This document shows positions 47,561 through 56,110 of a stretch of DNA of 64,000 nt, piece by piece. The first letter of the stretch is position 1, and each line of letters begins with the position of its first letter. Origin of the DNA: Agreia sp. PsM10 (GTDB lineage: Bacteria > Actinomycetota > Actinomycetes > Actinomycetales > Microbacteriaceae); contig NZ_JARUXC010000003.1 in NCBI RefSeq assembly GCF_030433855.1, forward strand, positions 1 through 64,000. The letters are read 5' to 3'. A program made the translations under genes and the position numbers. Below the pieces are notes generated by a model. The model was given only the letters and a program-made list of their open reading frames with translations, searched no databases and was not told where the DNA came from.

Positions 47561-48577
47561 ATGGCTGTCCTGCGCGAAGAAACGCACGCCGAGGAAGCCG
47601 CGCGGGGCAGCCGGCGCCCAGCCGGGGGAGGCGCTTCGGCGCTTCCCCCGGCGGTTCCGAGCCCGCGCGCCCGGTCCCGCTGGCCCAAGCGAGCAGAGCT
47701 TCTGCTGCTGATCGGCCCCGCCCTGCTGGTCTTTTTGGCCTTCGTCATCCTGCCGGTCGTGCTGGCTGCGTACTACGGTTTCTTCAGCTGGTCGGGCTAC
47801 GGCGCGGCCACCGACTTCGTGGGCCTGCGCAACTACATCACGATCCTCACCGACCCGGCATTCCTCGAGGCCCTCAGCCACAACGCCTTCATCGTCGTCA
47901 TGTCGCTGGTGCTGCAGGGACCGCTCGCCCTCGGAATCGCGCTGCTGCTCAACCGCAAGCTGCGTTTCCAATCGTTGATCAGGGTTCTGATCTTCGTGCC
48001 CTACGTCATCTCCGAGGTCGTCGTCGGCCTCGGCTGGAGCCTGATGCTCCAGTCGAACGGCGCGCTGAACGGCCTGCTCGAGAAGGTCGGACTCGGCAAC
48101 CTCGCCACCGACTGGCTCAGCGACCCGAGTGCGGCGATCTGGACGCTGCTCGTGATCATCACGTGGAAGTACGTCGGATTCGCGGTCATCCTCTTCCTCG
48201 CCGGTCTGCAGGGGATCCCCGACGAGATCACCGAGGCCGCCCGCATCGACGGCGCCAGCTACTGGCAGGTTCAGCGCTACATCGTTCTGCCGCTTATGGG
48301 GCCGACCGTTCGCATCTGGGCGTTCCTGTCGATCATCGGCTCGCTGCAGCTGTTCGACCTCGTGTGGATCGTCTGGGGCCAGTACGTGGCCGGCACCGCC
48401 GGCACCTCGACCATGGCGACCTACATGGTGGCGAACGGTCGCAACTCGGGCAGTTACGGCTATGGCAACGCCGTCGCGGTCGTCATCTTCCTCATCTCTC
48501 TCGTCGTCGCGCTGCTCTACCAGCGCTTCATCCTGCGCCGCGACTCAGCGGTCAACACAACCGGAGGCGCACACTGA
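47561..48577 (+). CDS. sugar ABC transporter permease (MalF-like)
   Basis: 338 aa with six membrane helices after a Pro/Arg-rich N-terminus of about 45 residues. The EAA loop reads EITEAARIDGASYWQVQRYIVLPLMGPT (about 225). Carbohydrate uptake transporter-1 permease. Its stop overlaps the next start (TGATG). Confidence 0.92.
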   Translation: MAVLREETHAEEAARGSRRPAGGGASALPPAVPSPRARSRWPKRAELLLLIGPALLVFLAFVILPVVLAAYYGFFSWSGYGAATDFVGLRNYITILTDPAFLEALSHNAFIVVMSLVLQGPLALGIALLLNRKLRFQSLIRVLIFVPYVISEVVVGLGWSLMLQSNGALNGLLEKVGLGNLATDWLSDPSAAIWTLLVIITWKYVGFAVILFLAGLQGIPDEITEAARIDGASYWQVQRYIVLPLMGPTVRIWAFLSIIGSLQLFDLVWIVWGQYVAGTAGTSTMATYMVANGRNSGSYGYGNAVAVVIFLISLVVALLYQRFILRRDSAVNTTGGAH

Positions 48578-49449
48578 TGGCCATCGCCGCACCCCTCTCA
48601 TCCCGACCGCGCCGCAGGCGTGTCTCGGAACAGAGCAGGCGTTCCAGCCTGATCTCCTATCTCGTGGCCCTCGTGCTTGTCGGGCTGATGCTCGCGCCCG
48701 TGGCGTACATCATCCTGGGCGGGTTCCGCACGAACTCCGAGATCACGGTCGATCCGTCGGGCTTCCCGCAGTCCTGGGCCTGGTCGAACTTCGGCGACGT
48801 GCTGGCCAGCGGGTCGTTCTGGACGCAGGTGCTCAACTCCACGATCGCCGCCGTCTGCACGACCGTCTTCGTGGTCGTGCTGGGTCTCATGGCCGCCTAC
48901 GGGCTGTCGCGCTACTCCTTCCGCGGCAGGGCGGCCGTCTACGCGCTGTTCACCGCGGGGCTCATGTTCCCGCTCACGGTCGCGATCACACCGCTGTACA
49001 TCCTGGTGCGCAACCTCGGACTCACGAACTCCCTCGCGGGCGTCATCATTCCGCAGATCGCGTTCGCGCTTCCGCTCACGATCATCGTGCTGGTGCCGTT
49101 CCTCGCAGCTATTCCGAACGAGCTGCAGGAGGCCGCTGCGATCGACGGACTCGGCCGGCTCGGCTTCTTCTTCCGTATGGTCGTGCGGCTGTCGCTGCCC
49201 GGTGTCATCACCGTCGGCATCCTGGCGTTCATCGCGAGCTGGAACGCCTACCTGCTGCCCCTGTTCATCCTGAACGGAGAGGCGTCATACACACTGCCGC
49301 TCGGAACGCAGGCGTTCGCCTCGCAGTACGCCGTCGACACCGCCAAGGTGCTCGCCTTCACGTCGTTGTCCATGATTCCGGCCCTCGTCTTCTTCAGCCT
49401 GTTCGAACGTCGCATCGTCGGCGGCCTCACCGGTGCGGTCAAGGGCTGA
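48577..49449 (+). CDS. sugar ABC transporter permease (MalG-like)
   Basis: 290 aa, six membrane helices. EAA loop: ELQEAAAIDGLGRLGFFFRMVVRLSLPGV (about 185). Partner of the permease above, coupled by a 1-bp overlap. No ATPase gene is encoded in the locus, so the transporter must use a shared MsiK/MalK-type ATPase, as in streptomycetes. Confidence 0.92.
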   Translation: MAIAAPLSSRPRRRRVSEQSRRSSLISYLVALVLVGLMLAPVAYIILGGFRTNSEITVDPSGFPQSWAWSNFGDVLASGSFWTQVLNSTIAAVCTTVFVVVLGLMAAYGLSRYSFRGRAAVYALFTAGLMFPLTVAITPLYILVRNLGLTNSLAGVIIPQIAFALPLTIIVLVPFLAAIPNELQEAAAIDGLGRLGFFFRMVVRLSLPGVITVGILAFIASWNAYLLPLFILNGEASYTLPLGTQAFASQYAVDTAKVLAFTSLSMIPALVFFSLFERRIVGGLTGAVKG

Positions 49450-49453
49450 GCGC

Positions 49454-51763
49454 GTGAGTATCGGACAGGTGGAGATCGCCGCGGCGACTCCCGGGGCCTC
49501 CTCCCGCGTGCTCGAGCTGCTCTCGCGCATGACTCTCGAGGAGAAGCTGGCTCAACTCGTGGGTTTCTGGGTCGACCAGGGCGACGAGGTCGTGGCGCCG
49601 ATGGCGGGCGAGATGGCCTCGTCGACGAGGTACGGGGATGCGACGGCGCATGGTCTCGGTCACCTCACGCGGGTCTACGGCACGCGGCCCGTCGACCCCG
49701 CCGAGCGCGCAGCGTGGCTGTGGTCGGAGCAGCGACGGCTGCAGACGGAGACCCGCCTCGGAATACCCGCCCTCGTGCACGAGGAGTGCCTCACCGGCCT
49801 CGCCGCCTGGAAGGCCGCGACGTTCCCCACACCGCTGGCCTGGGGCGCGGCCTTCGACCCGCAGCTGGTCGAACGCATGGGACACGCCATCGGCCGCTCC
49901 ATGCGCGAGCTCGGCGTGCACCAGGGGCTCGCCCCGGTGCTCGACGTCATCCGCGACCCCCGCTGGGGCCGAGTCGACGAGTGCATCGCTGAAGATCCGT
50001 ACGTCGTCGGCACCATCGGCACCGCCTACGTGAGGGGCCTGCAGGACGCCGGGGTGCATGCGACCCTGAAGCATTTCGTCGGCTACTCGGCGTCTCAGGC
50101 CGGCCGCAACCACGCCCCGGTCCACGTCGGCCGTCGAGAGCTCGAGGACGTGCTGCTGCCTCCGTTCGAGATGGCCGTGCGCTCCGGCGCGGTGCGCAGC
50201 GTCATGAACTCCTATGCCGAGATCGACGGCGTGCCCGTCGCCGCGACACCCGAATACCTGACCGGCATCCTCCGCGACCGGTGGGGCTTCGACGGCGTCG
50301 TCGTCTCCGACTACTTCGCCGTCGCATTCCTCGAGACCATGCACGCCGTTGCCTCGGATCGAGGCCAGGCTGCTCATCTCGCCCTCGAGGCGGGAATCGA
50401 CGTCGAGCTTCCGAGCGGGGACGCCTACCTGGAGCCGCTCATCGAACGGATCCGCGACGGACGCACCCCGGAGGAGCTCGTGGATCGTGCGGTTCTGCGC
50501 GTTCTCGCCCAGAAAGAGGATCTCGGCCTGCTCGATGCGACCTTCGACACCCCGCCCGCATCCATCGATCTCGACAACCCCGAACACCGGGCGATCGCCC
50601 GCGAACTGGCCGAGAAGTCGATCGTGCTCCTGTCTAACGACGGCACCCTGCCGCTCGCGGCGCCGACGAGCATCGCACTGATCGGCCCTAACGCCGACAG
50701 CGCCGAGGCGCTGATGGGCTGCTACTCGTTCGCCAACCACGTGCTCGCTCACCACCCGAGCACGCCCCTCGGATTCGAGATCCCCACCGTGGGAGAGGCT
50801 CTTCGATCGAGATATCCCGGTGCGCGCATCGACGTGCAGCTCGGCTGCGCCGTGGAGGGCGACGATCGCACGGGAATCGCCGCGGCGGTCGAGTCCGCCC
50901 GGTCGAGCGACGTGGCCGTCGTCGTCGTCGGCGACCGAGCCGGACTCTTCGGTCGAGGAACCGTCGGCGAGGGCAACGATGTCGAGTCGCTCGAGCTGCC
51001 GGGAGTGCAGCGTGACCTGGTCGAGGCGGTGGTCGCGACGGGCACGCCCGTCATCGTGATCGTTCTCTCGGGACGCCCCTACGCCATCGGCTGGGCGCTC
51101 GACGGACCGACAGCCGCCGCGGCCGTCGTGCAGTCGTTCTTTCCGGGAGAGGAGGGCGGCAACGCTCTCGCTGCGATCCTGGCCGGCGACGCCGAACCGT
51201 CCGGCCGACTGCCGGTCTCCCTTCCCCGGTCGGCCGGAGCGCAACCCTACAGCTACCTCCACCCGATCCTCGGCGGACCGAACGAGGTGACCAGTTCGGA
51301 CAGCACGCCGGTGCGCCCGTTCGGGTTCGGGCTGGGCTACACGACCTTCGACCGCACGGAGCTGCGCGTCGAGCAGAGCGTCGCGACCGATGGAACGATC
51401 CGGGCGAGCGTGCGCATCCGCAACAGCGGACAGCGCGGGGGAAGCGATCTGGTTCAGCTCTATGGCCGTGACCTCGTTGCCAGCGTCACCCGGCCGGTGG
51501 CCCAGCTGCTCGGTTATGCCCGGGTGGAGCTCGATCCCGGCGAGGTCGCCGTCGTCACGTTCGACGTTCCGACGGCTCGCCTTGCCTTCACGAACCGTGA
51601 TTTCGATCGCGTGGTCGAGCCGGGCGAGATCGAGCTCTGGGTGGGCGGCTCGTGCGCCGACAAGCAGACTCGAGCCACCGTGACCCTCACAGGCGGCGAC
51701 CATGGCATCGGGTCGGAGGCGCCGGTGCTCACCGGCGTGACCGTGGAACGCGGCCGAGAATGA
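49454..51763 (+). CDS. glycoside hydrolase family 3 (beta-glucosidase/xylosidase)
   Basis: 769 aa from GTG 49454, 4 bp after the permease. N-terminal GH3 barrel with KHFVGYSASQAGRNHAPV, MNSYAEIDGVPVAA and nucleophile Asp in VVVSDYFAV (about 285); C-terminal GH3 domain (EKSIVLLSNDGTLPL, ALIGPNADS); and a fibronectin-III-like end domain. No signal peptide, so it is intracellular and cleaves imported oligosaccharides. SDY and the neighbouring operon recall the bxl xylobiose locus of Streptomyces. Confidence 0.92.
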   Translation: MSIGQVEIAAATPGASSRVLELLSRMTLEEKLAQLVGFWVDQGDEVVAPMAGEMASSTRYGDATAHGLGHLTRVYGTRPVDPAERAAWLWSEQRRLQTETRLGIPALVHEECLTGLAAWKAATFPTPLAWGAAFDPQLVERMGHAIGRSMRELGVHQGLAPVLDVIRDPRWGRVDECIAEDPYVVGTIGTAYVRGLQDAGVHATLKHFVGYSASQAGRNHAPVHVGRRELEDVLLPPFEMAVRSGAVRSVMNSYAEIDGVPVAATPEYLTGILRDRWGFDGVVVSDYFAVAFLETMHAVASDRGQAAHLALEAGIDVELPSGDAYLEPLIERIRDGRTPEELVDRAVLRVLAQKEDLGLLDATFDTPPASIDLDNPEHRAIARELAEKSIVLLSNDGTLPLAAPTSIALIGPNADSAEALMGCYSFANHVLAHHPSTPLGFEIPTVGEALRSRYPGARIDVQLGCAVEGDDRTGIAAAVESARSSDVAVVVVGDRAGLFGRGTVGEGNDVESLELPGVQRDLVEAVVATGTPVIVIVLSGRPYAIGWALDGPTAAAAVVQSFFPGEEGGNALAAILAGDAEPSGRLPVSLPRSAGAQPYSYLHPILGGPNEVTSSDSTPVRPFGFGLGYTTFDRTELRVEQSVATDGTIRASVRIRNSGQRGGSDLVQLYGRDLVASVTRPVAQLLGYARVELDPGEVAVVTFDVPTARLAFTNRDFDRVVEPGEIELWVGGSCADKQTRATVTLTGGDHGIGSEAPVLTGVTVERGRE

Positions 51764-51772
51764 GTCGGTGGG

Positions 51773-52369
51773 TCAGCCGTGCACGGCGAGGTGCTGGCTG
51801 ACCCACAGGCTGTAGCTGTTCCACGGATCGTCGACGCCGGCCCGCAGCTCGTCGATGTGCGCCTGCAAGGCTTCGTGCACGGTGAACCACTCGCCGCCTC
51901 CCAGTCGGTGCTCGCCGAACTGCACGTGCCTGCGGTGTTCGAGCGTGCGCGTGCCCCGTTCGAATGCGAGGAGCTCGTCGAAACTCAACTGGGCGAGGCG
52001 TGCCCGAGGATTGCCCGACGTGCCGATCTTGATGCGGTCGCCCGCCCGCAGGTAGTAGACGACGTCGACCCGGGTGGATGCGACACCGCCGTCGGGCAGG
52101 TCGCCCACCTTCCACTCGCACACGGCGCACAGCCAGCCCGAGGGGTAGCGCACGCCGAGCCTCGAGCCGCACGCCAGGCAGGGTGAAGGGAGGATGTCCG
52201 TGACTCCGACGTCGCGGGTCACCCAGTCGTAGGCGACGAGGTGGTGTCGGAGGCAGAGATCGAGTTCGGCGCCCTGCGCGACCGGCGCCGTGCATGCGCC
52301 CTGCGCATCCACCCCACGGCAGATCGCGCCCCGTGCCGAGGTCTGCCGGGCAGATTCGGTGGAATTCAT
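51773..52369 (-). CDS. GIY-YIG nuclease domain protein with zinc ribbon
   Basis: 198 aa. Two CxxC pairs, CLACGSRLGVRYPSGWLCAVC (about 63–83) written here as C-x2-C and C-x2-C, form a zinc ribbon. A T5orf172/MUG113-type GIY-YIG domain follows: VVYYLRAGDRIKIGTSGNPR, ARLAQL, LEHRRHVQF, and GGGEWFTV. The YL and IKIG strands and the Arg are in place. Function is unknown; family members occur in phage and host genomes. Confidence 0.78.
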   Translation of the reverse strand: MNSTESARQTSARGAICRGVDAQGACTAPVAQGAELDLCLRHHLVAYDWVTRDVGVTDILPSPCLACGSRLGVRYPSGWLCAVCEWKVGDLPDGGVASTRVDVVYYLRAGDRIKIGTSGNPRARLAQLSFDELLAFERGTRTLEHRRHVQFGEHRLGGGEWFTVHEALQAHIDELRAGVDDPWNSYSLWVSQHLAVHG

Positions 52370-52406
52370 GACGTCACGGTATCGCGCACGACCGACATCC
52401 CCGCTA

Positions 52407-52424
52407 GGTTAGGGTTGCCTAACC
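52407..52424. promoter_or_regulatory. likely iron box (DtxR/IdeR-type)
   Basis: GGTTAGG-GTTG-CCTAACC, perfect 7-bp arms with a 4-nt centre, flanked by TA. It resembles the TTAGGTTAGSCTAACCTAA iron box of actinobacteria. It lies 39 bp before the ECF component gene. Confidence 0.65.
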
Positions 52425-52463
52425 CACTGTCGTCCTGTCCGTATCGCTGAAGAGAGTCATGAG

Positions 52464-53033
52464 ATGAAGAGAGCATCCACCGCCTACCTGCTGACGTGCG
52501 CCGTGCTGGGCGTCGCGGGAGGTCTGCTGCTCGCGCCAGCGAACTGGCTCTCGACCGCGCTGTACGCGACCGTGCCCTTCTTCTCGATCGCCATCGCCGG
52601 TCTGTGGCTGCTTCCGGCGATCATCGCGCTGCGCCTCATTCAGCGCCCGGGCGCCGGTCTTCTTGTGGGGATCATCTCGGGCCTCGTGCTCGCGCCCTTC
52701 TCCGGCTACGGATTCACGACGGTCGCCACGAACGTCTGGTGGGCGTTCTTCGCCGAGATCGGGTTCCTCGTGGTCGGCTATCGCTTCTGGAGCATCTGGC
52801 AGCACTACGCGGGGGCTGTCGTCGTGGGCATCGCCTACCCGATCCTGGCCCGCCAGTCGTTCGCCCTCGACACCTACCCGCTCGGTCTGCAGATCGTCTT
52901 CTTCGCGCTGACGCTCGCGAGCTGCCTTGCGGCCACCGCCATCGGCATCGCCATCGCCGCGGCTCTGCGCCGCGCGGGAGTCGGCGCTGCGGCCCGACGC
53001 CGACCTCGGCCGGTCGAGTCCCAGGCTGCCTAG
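52464..53033 (+). CDS. ECF transporter S component, YkoE-like
   Basis: 189 aa, five to six membrane helices. LLTCAVLGVAGGLLLAPANWL and PGAGLLVGIISGLVLAPFSGYG match YkoE-type substrate-binding components, which take up hydroxymethylpyrimidine or thiamine. No ECF ATPase or T component follows; a terminator does. The iron box upstream suggests a metal-linked role instead. Specificity is uncertain. Confidence 0.82.
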   Translation: MKRASTAYLLTCAVLGVAGGLLLAPANWLSTALYATVPFFSIAIAGLWLLPAIIALRLIQRPGAGLLVGIISGLVLAPFSGYGFTTVATNVWWAFFAEIGFLVVGYRFWSIWQHYAGAVVVGIAYPILARQSFALDTYPLGLQIVFFALTLASCLAATAIGIAIAAALRRAGVGAAARRRPRPVESQAA

Positions 53034-53054
53034 GCGGGCTTCGCCGGACATGAC

Positions 53055-53090
53055 TCGACGCCCACCCCCTGCTGCGGGGATGGGCGTCGA
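53055..53090. terminator. bidirectional terminator
   Basis: 10-bp perfect stem TCGACGCCCA (53055–53064) and TGGGCGTCGA (53081–53090), extended by CCCC/GGGG. It separates the ECF gene from the convergent alcohol dehydrogenase. Confidence 0.8.
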
Positions 53091-53117
53091 ATCAGGTGCT
53101 GGCCGAGCCGTTGTCGA

Positions 53118-54161
53118 TCAGGCCAGCGTCGCCACGTCGATCACGAAGCGGTAGCGCACGTCTGAGGCGAGCACCCGCTCGTAGGCCTCGTTGATGTAGT
53201 CGGCCGACACGAGCTCGGTCTCGGGCGCGATGCCGTGCTCGGCGCAGAAGTCGAGCATCTCCTGGGTCTCGCGGATGCTGCCGATGCCCGAGCCTGCAAA
53301 CGAGCGGCGGTTGCCGAACAGGCTGAAGACCTGCACGGGCAGGGGCTCGGGCGGCGCGCCCACACTCACGAGAGTGCCGTCGAGTCGGAGCAGCGACAGG
53401 TACGCGTTGATGTCGATCTTGGCGCTCACAGAGTTGACGATCAGGTCGAACGTGTTCGCGAGCTTCTCGAACGTGGCCGGGTCGCTCGTGGCGTAGTAGT
53501 GGTCGGCGCCGAGGCGCAGCCCATCCTCCTGCTTGCTGAGGCTCTGCGAGAGCACCGTGACCTCGGCGCCCATGGCGTGTGCGATCTTCACGGCCATGTG
53601 TCCCAGCCCGCCCATGCCGACGACCGCGACCTTCGATCCCGGACCGACCTTCCAGTGGGCGAGGGGCGAGTAGGTGGTGATGCCGGCGCACAGCAGCGGG
53701 GCGGCCTTCTCGAAGGGGATGGACTCCGGCACGCGGAGCACGAAGTCCTCGACGACGACGACGTGGGTCGAGTATCCGCCCTGCGTGATGGTGCCGTCGC
53801 GGTCGACCGAGGCGTAGGTGCCGGTGTTGCCCTTCAGGCAGTACTGCTCCTCGCCGGCGAGGCAGTTCTCGCACTCGCGGCACGAGTTGACCATGCAGCC
53901 GACGCCGACGCGGTCGCCCACCGAGTGCAGCGTCACCTCGGAGCCCACCTCGGTGACGGTTCCCACGATCTCGTGTCCGACGACCTGGGGGTAGGCGATG
54001 TCACCCCACTCGCCGCGCACCGTGTGGATGTCGGAGTGGCAGATGCCCGAGTAGGCGATCTCGATCAAAACGTCTTTGGCGCCGACGTCTCGGCGTTCGA
54101 TGGTGGTTCGGGAGAGGGGTTCGGTGGCTGAGGTCGCGGCGAACGCGTTCACTGTAGGCAT
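53118..54161 (-). CDS. zinc-dependent NAD(P) alcohol dehydrogenase (YahK/AdhC-type)
   Basis: 347 aa from ATG 54161. Catalytic zinc Cys in [11 protein letters not shown] and His in GHEIVGTV, structural zinc motif C-x2-C-x2-C-x7-C ([15 protein letters not shown]), Rossmann loop [15 protein letters not shown] (about 180). Cinnamyl-alcohol-dehydrogenase-like group, reducing aldehydes with NADPH. It is close to the MarR gene but in the same direction, 68 bp away. Confidence 0.93.
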   Translation of the reverse strand: MPTVNAFAATSATEPLSRTTIERRDVGAKDVLIEIAYSGICHSDIHTVRGEWGDIAYPQVVGHEIVGTVTEVGSEVTLHSVGDRVGVGCMVNSCRECENCLAGEEQYCLKGNTGTYASVDRDGTITQGGYSTHVVVVEDFVLRVPESIPFEKAAPLLCAGITTYSPLAHWKVGPGSKVAVVGMGGLGHMAVKIAHAMGAEVTVLSQSLSKQEDGLRLGADHYYATSDPATFEKLANTFDLIVNSVSAKIDINAYLSLLRLDGTLVSVGAPPEPLPVQVFSLFGNRRSFAGSGIGSIRETQEMLDFCAEHGIAPETELVSADYINEAYERVLASDVRYRFVIDVATLA

Positions 54162-54229
54162 AGAGAGATTATCTCGCGTGATGCCCGTGCATCGGCCGGG
54201 AGCGCGGACTGTGATACGGGTCCGCCCAT

Positions 54230-54742
54230 TCAGGCCTCGAAGCGGGCCAGCCACGTCGTGAGGAGCGATTCGAGCTGGTCGACCTGGTCGCGCGTGAGTC
54301 CGTCGAGCAGTTCGCGCTCGTTGTCCATGTGCTCGGTGAACACCTCGTCGATCAGGCGTCGACCCTCTTCGGTGAGCCCCACGACGCGCGAGCGCCCGTC
54401 CCTCTCGCTCACGCGGCGCGCCACGAGACCGGCGCGTTCGAGCCTGTCGACCCGTTTCGTGATGGCGCCCGTGGTCACCATGGTGTGCGCGGCCAGTTCG
54501 CCCGGCACGCGTTCGAATGGATGGCCTGCCCGACGCAGGGCGGCGAGCACATCGAACTCGCCCTCTCCGAGTCCGTGACGCGCGTACACCTCGACGATGG
54601 AATCGGTCAGATGCATGCCCACGCGGTGCAGCCTGCCGATGACGCCCTGTGGCCGCACATCGACATCGGGCCTCTCGCGCTCCCACTCCTGCTGGATTCG
54701 GGCCACGTGGTCGGGCTCGCTGGACTGCTGATCTTCTGGCAT
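54230..54742 (-). CDS. MarR family transcriptional regulator
   Basis: 170 aa. Winged helix: [20 protein letters not shown], recognition region [21 protein letters not shown], wing [19 protein letters not shown]. Divergent from the EamA exporter; two TTCCNYGGAA palindromes in the intergenic region are probable targets. It is likely to control the exporter–PPOX pair. Confidence 0.92.
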   Translation of the reverse strand: MPEDQQSSEPDHVARIQQEWERERPDVDVRPQGVIGRLHRVGMHLTDSIVEVYARHGLGEGEFDVLAALRRAGHPFERVPGELAAHTMVTTGAITKRVDRLERAGLVARRVSERDGRSRVVGLTEEGRRLIDEVFTEHMDNERELLDGLTRDQVDQLESLLTTWLARFEA

Positions 54743-54755
54743 ACCGTCATATTAC

Positions 54756-54788
54756 CTTCCACGGAAGATATAATGGTTTCCATGGAAG
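54756..54788. promoter_or_regulatory. tandem MarR operator palindromes
   Basis: CTTCCACGGAAG (54756–54767) and TTTCCATGGAAG (54777–54788) share TTCCNYGGAA. Their centres are 21 bp apart, two helical turns. The second overlaps the start of the EamA gene. Confidence 0.65.
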
Positions 54789-55693
54789 CTATATCGAGCG
54801 GACGCACGATTCGCCGGCCCGTCATCTGGGCGCTGGTCACCGCGGTGGCGCCGGCCGCCTGGGGTACGACCTACTTCGTCACCCGGGAGTACCTGCCGGA
54901 GGGATATCCGCTGTACGGCGCACTGATCAGGGCGCTCCCGGCGGGGCTTCTGCTGCTGGCGATCGTGCGCCGTCGCCCTCACGGATCGTGGTGGTGGAAG
55001 GCGGTCGTTCTCGGCACGTTGAACATGGGAGCCTTCTTCGTGCTGGTCTACCTGGCCGCCCAGCTGCTGCCCACCAGCGTCGCGTCGACCGTCATGGCCG
55101 CCGCTCCCGTGGTGATGATGCTGTTCGCCTGGGCTCTCCTCGGCGCGAGACCGCGCGTGGCGCAGATGCTCGCGGCGGCCGTCGGCATCCTGGGTGTCGC
55201 CCTGCTGCTTCTGGCCGGCACGCGCGCCGTCGACCCGGCCGGCGTTGCCGCATCCGTCGCGGCCCTCGCGATGTCGTCTCTCGGCTACGTGCTCGCCCAG
55301 AGATGGAGCGCCGGCATTGACGCCGTCTCGCTGACCGCGTGGCAGCTCGTCGCCGCCGGCCTGATCCTGGCGCCGATCGCCGTCGCGGTCGAGGGCGCGC
55401 CCCCGGCGATGGATGCCACGACCTGGCTCGCGTATGGATACATCAGCATCGTCGGAACGGCCGTGGCCTTCGTGGCCTGGTTCACGGGGCTGCGCCATCT
55501 CGGTGCGGGAACGGTCGGACTGATCGGCCTGCTGAACCCGGTCACGGGTGTGCTCCTCGGAACCCTCGTCGCGGGCGAGCTCCTGACCGCACGGCAGCTG
55601 CTCGGCGTGCTCATCGTGCTCGCCGCGGTGGTGCTCGGCCAGCCGGGAATCTCTCGTGCACTCGTGCGCCTGCGTGCTTGGATGAGGGTATGA
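54773..55693 (+). CDS. EamA/DMT family exporter
   Basis: 306 aa with ten membrane helices in two EamA repeats (TAVAPAAWGTTYFVTREYLP; ALAMSSLGYVLAQRW). ATG 54773 has GGAAG five bases upstream; ATG 54782 lies within the operator and is less likely. Members export metabolites or drugs. It is coupled to the PPOX gene (ATGA). Confidence 0.9.
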   Translation: MVSMEAISSGRTIRRPVIWALVTAVAPAAWGTTYFVTREYLPEGYPLYGALIRALPAGLLLLAIVRRRPHGSWWWKAVVLGTLNMGAFFVLVYLAAQLLPTSVASTVMAAAPVVMMLFAWALLGARPRVAQMLAAAVGILGVALLLLAGTRAVDPAGVAASVAALAMSSLGYVLAQRWSAGIDAVSLTAWQLVAAGLILAPIAVAVEGAPPAMDATTWLAYGYISIVGTAVAFVAWFTGLRHLGAGTVGLIGLLNPVTGVLLGTLVAGELLTARQLLGVLIVLAAVVLGQPGISRALVRLRAWMRV

Positions 55694-56082
55694 CAGACAT
55701 CATCCCCGCCGACTACGCCGAGCTGCTCGAGAACGCCAACTACGGCCACCTGGGAACGATCCGCCCCGATGACACCGTGCAGGTGAACCCCATGTGGTTC
55801 CTGCGCGACGGCGACACCCTGCGCTTCACGCACACGACGAAGAGGGCCAAGTTCAGAAACCTGCAGCACAATCCGTCGATGAGCCTCTCCGTGATCGACC
55901 CGGAGAATCCGTTCCGCTACCTCGAGGTGCGAGGGCGACTCATCGCCGTCGAGCCCGACCCCACCGGGGCGTTCTACGTCGTGCTCGGAAAGCGTTACGG
56001 CAACGCCGAACAGACGCCGCCGCCCGACTCCGCTGATCGTGTCGTTCTCGTGATGAGCATCGAGAAGAGCACGAAGCAGTAG
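55690..56082 (+). CDS. PPOX-class (F420/FMN-type split-barrel) oxidoreductase
   Basis: 130 aa from ATG 55690, overlapping the exporter stop (ATGA). YGHLGTIRPDDTVQVNPMWF, LRFTHTTKRAKFRNLQHNPS, FRYLEVRGRLIAV and DRVVLVMS are shared with the protein at 21458–21847. TIRPDDTVQVNPMWF is usual for F420-dependent members, although cofactor use is not proven here. Its substrate may be the exporter's. Confidence 0.9.
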   Translation: MTDIIPADYAELLENANYGHLGTIRPDDTVQVNPMWFLRDGDTLRFTHTTKRAKFRNLQHNPSMSLSVIDPENPFRYLEVRGRLIAVEPDPTGAFYVVLGKRYGNAEQTPPPDSADRVVLVMSIEKSTKQ

Positions 56083-56110
56083 CCGACCGCGCGGCGCCGT
56101 TCGGCGCGGG

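Noticed and set aside
49439-51703. A 754-codon minus-strand frame opposite the GH3 gene
   Set aside because: A mirror frame caused by high GC in third positions; the sense frame has full GH3 motifs.
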